A stretch of DNA of 64,000 bases from Mytilus galloprovincialis (Eukaryota; Mollusca; Bivalvia; Mytilida; Mytilidae): NCBI RefSeq assembly GCF_965363235.1, contig NC_134839.1:77525410-77589409 (forward strand), given 5' to 3'. Positions 58,541-64,000 of this stretch are shown here, piece by piece; the stretch's first letter is position 1; each line of letters starts with the position of its first letter. The notes under the pieces are model-generated. The model saw only the letters and a list, made by a program, of their open reading frames with translations, was not told where the DNA came from and made no database searches. The translations under genes were made by a program, and so were the position numbers.

Positions 58541-61500
58541 CAGCAGAACCTGTGCCACTCTAGTAATATAGAAAGTCAAAAATACATCAGATAATCTGTA
58601 CATCGTGCTTTCATGTGTTTAAAAGGAGCAAATCACTGAATTGAAAAAATATGAGTGAGGTGCTGGTCTGAAATACTGAAAATTCAAATTAACTTTTTAA
58701 CAAGTTCGTCCCCTCAGCCTCGGGTTTGTGGGGTAACCTCGCTAATAAATGGGTATGGGAATGTTTTTTGTTGTCTTAAAACATCTAAAAATAATAATAT
58801 ATTATATATTTATCTTTAAGTGAACTGTATCTGTAAGGAAATCTATAAAACGGTGTTATAAATGGTTCAAAACGGGTGCAATAATGGAAAATATCTGTAA
58901 TCTTGAAACTGCTTTCTGAAGGTGAAATTGCGGAAGCTGGGGATGAATGCTGGGTAGTTTTGAGGTTTCCCTGATGCATTTATATATAATTCATTTATTT
59001 TTAGCATCTACCATTTGATTGGTTTAGGGGGATGCAAGTGTGCCAGTTAAATTTAGGTTGGGTTTTTACCCGCCATAAATTTAGACACAGAAGTCAAAGG
59101 AAAATTGACTCGAGAAAACGACTTGAATTTCAATATTTTCCAAAACAAATAACATTTCAGCTGTGCAGTCAGGTTTCTGTGACATTTATCTTTAAAAAAA
59201 CACGTACAAACAGGCACGATGACAAGGTAGTAACGTGTTATCGTCGTATTACCGACTGTTGCCGCTAGCGAGAGATTTGTTTTGTTTTCGATACAGCGCC
59301 ACCTATAAGAAAATTCCCGATTATCTCCACTTAGCCCGCGAATTTTGACATCCAATGATCTGATTGATCGATTCGATCCGTGGCTTCCCGGCTGACAATT
59401 CCAGTACACATCACAAATTGGTAAGGCCCTGCGGGGACTCCCTTCTCTTTTTGATGAAACTGCTCTGCTCTTGACTAAAACAGCTCCGAAATATGAGAGA
59501 CTTGCCACTAATGAAAAGACAGTCAACATGTCATTTGAAATGAACAAAATCTGTTATTTTTTGTGTAATTTATTTCCCTTTTTCATGCCCCAGTACACAA
59601 AAATACTAAAAATGAACAAAATTTGTTTTACTTTCATATAAATCGCACAAATGTTATGAATTCAGCGCATTAAACATGTAATAAAATGTACACAAACCTC
59701 CCAATAACATCCTTTAGCAGTGCATTATTTATTGGGAAGTCCAGGTGTAAATTATTGTGACACTTGTCAGGTTTTGTCCTGAATCAGTGAAAGAATGACA
59801 TGTCCAGTGTAAACATTCTGAGATCAGATATATCATAGATAAATAACAGAGGAAAACAGTTTGAAGAGAGTCAGATCCTTATTTTGTAGCTTTCAGATGT
59901 AATTTCAAATGAATGAAGATGATATCACTTCATAATATAATATTGCTTGTGCTTGTTCCCTATTCATCTTCCAGGTTCTAGCAGTCATTCAATAATTGTT
60001 CCATAGATAATTGTTCAATCTGCATCCAGTTTACCTATTAGTAAATTAATCTCTATTAATGAATACTTAGTCTAGTTCATTCTTTTTTTACAATTGTTAA
60101 GCTGCATGCACCTGCATTTGATGATTGAGGATTTATGTATCAGGTCAACATGGTATTTTTTTTTAATTCTTCATTATTACACATATTTCAGTCTATATAT
60201 ATATATGTTACCAGAAATGGTTATATATCATATGTCTCGTATGGTATATATTATTTGAGAACATTATGTCAATATATATTATACTATATATTATATGAAT
60301 TATATAAAAAGGTTATATTCATTATATAATTATTTTTCACACTCCATGGCTCAAGCTGTTGAATGTTGTGATTGTTTTTTTTTCAATTTGAGTACATGCA
60401 TTACTATCCCACTGAATTACATATAATTCGCGAGAAAGCTATTTTCAGTTTTACTTTATTCTAGAAAAATATAAAATTTACTTTATCTTAAATGTTAAAC
60501 AGACATGACTCAAGAGGACTGTATGGGTATCCATATTCTATGCTTAGATTTATATATATCTCCTAAGCCAAATGATTTAAAAAAAACAGAAAGTTTAAAC
60601 TACTACATTTCAGAATTTATATTTTACAATATAACCCCTTTTCTAAAATGAGACAGCACACAACAAAACACATGACAGTGTCACTATCAGGCCAAATCTA
60701 AATATATAGTTAGAATGAAAAACCACTGCAGAGAACAAAGTTCAATATAAAATGCAATATTTTTATGACATCTATTTTTTCAGGAATAGATTTTACTTTT
60801 TTAATCAGTCTCTCAATACAAAATGAAATAAAGCCCTGATTTTGTTTTTATTATTTATTATTTTTTCTAAATTTTTATTACTTTGTAATATTTCTACTTA
60901 CAAACACATAGAAATTACATTTTTGGTAAAGCCTTCTTATAGAGTACTTTGATTAATTCAATTTTAATCAAAATTGTCAAGGGTATATATGATATCCTAT
61001 CGCCAGTAACTAGAAATTGTTACATTTAATAATTACTTGCATAGATAAACATATTTAGAATGGAAATAAACATTTAATAAGTTCACAGATATAACTGACA
61101 TTGGGTCTTAACTTAACAGAAATTCTCTAAAAACATTATTCTAGAATAGAATATATAACAGCAAAATTGTACATTTTATACCCATAATCTTTATAAAATA
61201 TATTTTTATGTAGATCTACTAAGAAACAATATGTTTCTGCATCACTGAATGCTGAATCAAAATGAAGAATTTATGTGTATTCAAGAATAATAATTTATGA
61301 TTCTTGTGCCATGAAATAATTATTTCCATCAAAGTATATATATATATGACAAAATAGAGGTATACACCTGCAATCAGGGAATATTCTGCAACATTCCCCC
61401 CTTTAATGATGGAATTTTAACACCAAAGCTTTGGGCAAGTATTTTTTTTCTAACAATTTACTGGTCCAAAACCCCTCACTTTATGTAAAAAAATAACCAT

Positions 61501-61590
61501 ATAGAAAACTTTTTTTTATATTTCTTCTGAAGCTGTAGTAATATATTTTTTAAACTGAATATGTAATAATATTTGCAATTTCCCCGATTT
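58541..61590. other. Spacer upstream of the giant ORF
   Basis: AT-rich with TA runs at 60190-60330. A CpG-richer patch at 59050-59550 contains a minus-strand 164-codon ORF with a hydrophobic start that I do not recognise. It could be a first exon or part of the promoter of the giant gene. Sequence words in it recur near 48.3-48.7 kb. Confidence 0.35.
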
Positions 61591-61598
61591 CTAGATGA

Positions 61599-61899
61599 TT
61601 AGGGAGCTACCATTTGATTTTTATGGGGGGGGGGGGGGGGCTAGGATGAAATTTGAAAAAAATAGGCAGGACAGGAGTTTTGAGTAAAAAAAAAAGGCAG
61701 GATGAGACATTTGCAAAAAAAAAAAGTCAGGACGACAATTTAGGTAAAAAAAAAGTCAGGATAAACTAAAAAAAAAAGGCAGGACCGAACAGAGTGAAAA
61801 ATAAAAAGGCAGGACAGAGATTACACCTAAAAAAAATGCAGGACAAAATTTTTCATCCTAGCCCCCCCCCCCCATAAAAATCAAATGGTAGCTCCCTTA
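61599..61899. mobile_element. TIR element with G-tract ends and repeated GGCAGGAC units
   Basis: The left end TTAGGGAGCTACCATTTGAT, TTTTTATG, a G16 run and CTAGGATGAAA is mirrored at the right by TTTCATCCTAGC, a C13 run and ATAAAAATCAAATGGTAGCT then CCCTTA. A TTA lies at each edge, as for a 3-bp target duplication. The interior has about seven copies of A-run plus GGCAGGAC/GTCAGGA. Confidence 0.75.
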
Positions 61900-62880
61900 T
61901 CAGATATTTTTATGCAAATATGTAATTAAATAGTGATTTACCAAAGCAGACATACATTCTATTATACTTTCTCTCACTGTTTGGGTTTTGATACCTGACA
62001 GGTGCCCTCATTCCAATGATTAATTGTAATATCCAAGGTATTTTTCATATTTACACATTTTCCTTCGCACACTGATAAATTATTGGATATTTTACCCCAG
62101 AATGAACTCTTTCACTTACTAAAATTGAGCGAAATGGTTATTTTCTCTCGTTTCTGATCAGCCGTCCCTTCAACGACTTTTCATTCGAGTTATCTCCCTT
62201 TGGCCGGTCGCTAGTTTTGGGCCTGTTGAATTGACACAATGCCGTTTTACCTGGCGAGTTTTTGTATCAATAGGCATTTCATTTTCATAATATCAGGAGG
62301 TATCATCCCTATAAAGGAAAATACGTTACCATTCCGTGTGTCATTTCAATTTACATTTATTTACCGAGAAGTGTCACGGCCGCGGCACGTTTTTTCATCT
62401 TTCCCAATCAAATAATCAAGGAAATTCTATTTTTTCATTCTTAAATGAATAACGTAGTTAAAGTTTGAAACCTGCCGTATTTAATGATGTATTTGGTTAA
62501 GCATGCTAAATACACAAAATAGCTTTACGCCGTCGATTTCGTGGCGTCATTGCCGTTGCTAAAAAAGGCCATTTTTTGAACGGAAAATCACGTGACCAGA
62601 ATAATAAAATCGACGCCATTATGAGATTTGCTGTCCGGCTGTAGGGCCCTACGTTTCGGCGTTGGTCTGTTAGGCAATGTACTTGTAATAACAGTGTTTT
62701 CAACCATATATTGATATTATATTAATATAGGGTTTGTATTTTATATTTTTTTGATAAATTTTATATCTTTTTAAAAAATACTTCTACATGTTGTATAAAC
62801 TATGTTTTATTATTTTTATAAATTGAAAATGCAACCCTTCTGTAGCAGAGGGGGCATTGAGTGTGACACAATTGAAACTG
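61900..62880. other. Spacer with a CpG-richer patch
   Basis: At 62140-62680 CpG rises. The patch includes AATCACGTGACC and GATTTGCTGTCCGGCTG, whose reverse complement recurs at 48213. No exon is recognised. Confidence 0.35.
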
Positions 62881-62890
62881 TTTTATTATA

Positions 62891-63304
62891 GTGATTATCT
62901 CATCTCAGTATCTCATTGATAAAATTAATGAACGGGCAGGTTATGTTGATGCTTTAAAAAATAGATCAGATCGATCATCATTATGTAAATTAAGAGTCAG
63001 TGCTCATAACCTTGCCATGGAAAGAGGAAGATATTTAAAAATGCCCAGAGATCAAAGAATTTGTGAAATCTGTAAAAGTGGCGAAATTGAAAATGAACAG
63101 CACATGTTGCTACACTGTAGCGGTTACTCCAGTATTAGAGAGTCTTTTGTATTAAAAATGTTTAATATTACAGGAAAAAGTGTAACCACATTGTGTGATA
63201 AAAATATAATAAATCTTATACTTAATAATACATCTTATAAGGCACTAAAATTATCTTCCTCTTTCGTAACAAATTGTTTTAATGCAAGAAGTAATCTATT
63301 GTAA
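62891..63304 (+). pseudogene. 3' end of a non-LTR retrotransposon ORF2 (zinc knuckle region)
   Basis: The 137 residues show the C-terminal pattern of non-LTR reverse-transcriptase proteins: KLRVSAHNLAMERGRY, then RICEICKSGEIENEQHMLLHC, a C-x2-C...H-x4-C zinc motif after the polymerase thumb. The polymerase itself is absent and a stop lies just upstream, so this is a 5'-truncated copy. A 3' UTR of about 140 bases leads to a (TATTGTC)n tail at 63441-63464, the kind of short tandem tail that ends CR1/L2-like elements. The clade is not resolved. Confidence 0.75.
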
Positions 63305-63440
63305 TAGATTTTCATTATACCTTTAATCGTTTATTTACATATATATATATATAATTGTTTGTATTTTACTACCATGTATAGCAAATTGTTTATCCATTCG
63401 GTCATTACCATTTATTGTAAATGGGTTTGTGCCAATAAAA

Positions 63441-63464
63441 TATTGTCTATTGTCTATTGTCTAT
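63441..63464 (+). repeat. (TATTGTC)n 3' tail of the non-LTR element
   Basis: Three full heptamers and a partial one follow CCAATAAAA. The position right after the truncated ORF2 fits the 3' terminus of the retrotransposon. Confidence 0.8.
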
Positions 63465-63751
63465 TAAATCGATAGTTCAATTGACACAAAAGTAAACAGG
63501 ATAGAATTGCATGGGATGGAATTAATTTCTACTTTCAAACTTCACATTCACATCCTTCAAATTTTATTCACAGTAATCCACATTAAAATATTTGTTTTCA
63601 ATTATAGAATGAAAGGCCATATGTACATGTATGACAGGGCTTTCCAAAGTAGCTGGTAGACGGCAGATTTCCGCTGTTTGCAGTGGCTTCAAGTGCCGGC
63701 AACTTCACTAACAAAAATATAAATTCTAAAAGAGAAAAAAAAAATCTGAGT

Positions 63752-63885
63752 TACTGGTAACCAGACAGACCCTAATTTTTTTAATGGATCTTTAAAAAAA
63801 TTAAAAAATGGTATCAAGGTAACCCGGCAGACCCTAATTTTTTTATTGGATCTTAAAAAAAATTTAAAAAAAATGGTATCAACTG
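63752..63885 (+). repeat. About 68-bp direct repeat, two units
   Basis: GGTAACC-GCAGACCCTAATTTTTTTA with ATGGATC...AAAAAATGGTATCAA occurs twice in tandem. The sequence to 64000 is otherwise unassigned; it ends with a GGTCGCCA/TGGCGACC 8-bp dyad (63968-63992). Confidence 0.7.
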
Positions 63886-64000
63886 ACCCTGTTTTTGACA
63901 CAGGCTTCTGTTAATTGACATAATAATTTATCTAACTTGCTTCTACTGGCCAGGGAAAAAAATTAACGGTCGCCATGTCGCCAATGGCGACCAGAAATTG

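Noticed and set aside
59053..59547. Minus-strand 164-codon ORF beginning MFISNDMLTVFSLVASLSYF
   Set aside because: The hydrophobic start is suggestive, but there is no recognised domain or clear donor, and it overlaps a CpG-richer patch shared with other intergenic sites.
63968..63992. GGTCGCCA...TGGCGACC dyad at the window end
   Set aside because: It is only 8 bp and cut off by the window edge, so it cannot be assigned.
1..64000. tRNA, rRNA or other structured RNA genes
   Set aside because: No A-box/B-box pair with a cloverleaf, and no rRNA-like stretch, was recognised by eye. A tRNAscan or Infernal run would be decisive.

Overview
This is an AT-rich, intron-rich animal genomic segment, most probably from a bivalve mollusc and plausibly a marine mussel. 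The organism call is an inference. It rests on spliceosomal GT-AG introns, metazoan gene types (a White-type ABCG transporter, a nuclear uracil-DNA glycosylase, LRRNT/LRRCT surface proteins) and a dense load of short repeats of a kind I associate with mussel and oyster genomes. No database search was possible.

Layout. (1) 801-13494, plus strand: the last six coding exons of a White-subfamily ABCG half-transporter, covering most of its transmembrane domain. Its introns are packed with nested Helitron-like non-autonomous elements. (2) 13.5-17.3 kb: 3' UTR, AT-rich spacer and two TIR elements. (3) 17.3-33.6 kb: a tandem segmental duplication carrying two minus-strand genes (17432-18469 and 26800-27804) for secreted or GPI-anchored leucine-rich-repeat proteins. 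Each has one intronless coding exon preceded by a 5' UTR intron, and homology extends several kb into the flanks. A BEL/Pao gag-like fragment and several repeats lie between them. (4) 33.6-39.3 kb: repeat-filled spacer. (5) 39380-45614, minus strand: a complete five-exon uracil-DNA glycosylase gene (UNG, 332 aa), assembled here exon by exon with phases that close. (6) 45.6-53.1 kb: intergenic, with a CpG-richer stretch around 48.2-48.9 kb. (7) 53122-58440, minus strand: a very large intact single-exon ORF (about 1,770 aa). It has N-terminal zinc-binding cysteines, a possible RNase H-like transposase-type core, a FEN/XPG-like nuclease domain and a C-terminal Tesmin/TSO1-type CXC domain. This is the most unusual locus in the window. 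(8) 58.5-64 kb: spacer with CpG-richer patches, a G-tract TIR element and the 3' end of a non-LTR retrotransposon with a (TATTGTC)n tail.

The host genes are unrelated in function: transport, cell-surface recognition and DNA repair. What unifies the window is mobile DNA. Several distinct repeat families share one architecture: a 5' imperfect palindrome, a core (tandem repeats of about 147-161 bp in at least three families), and a 3' hairpin followed by TCTAGTT or CTCTTGTT. They are repeatedly nested in one another. The giant ORF may itself be transposon-derived.
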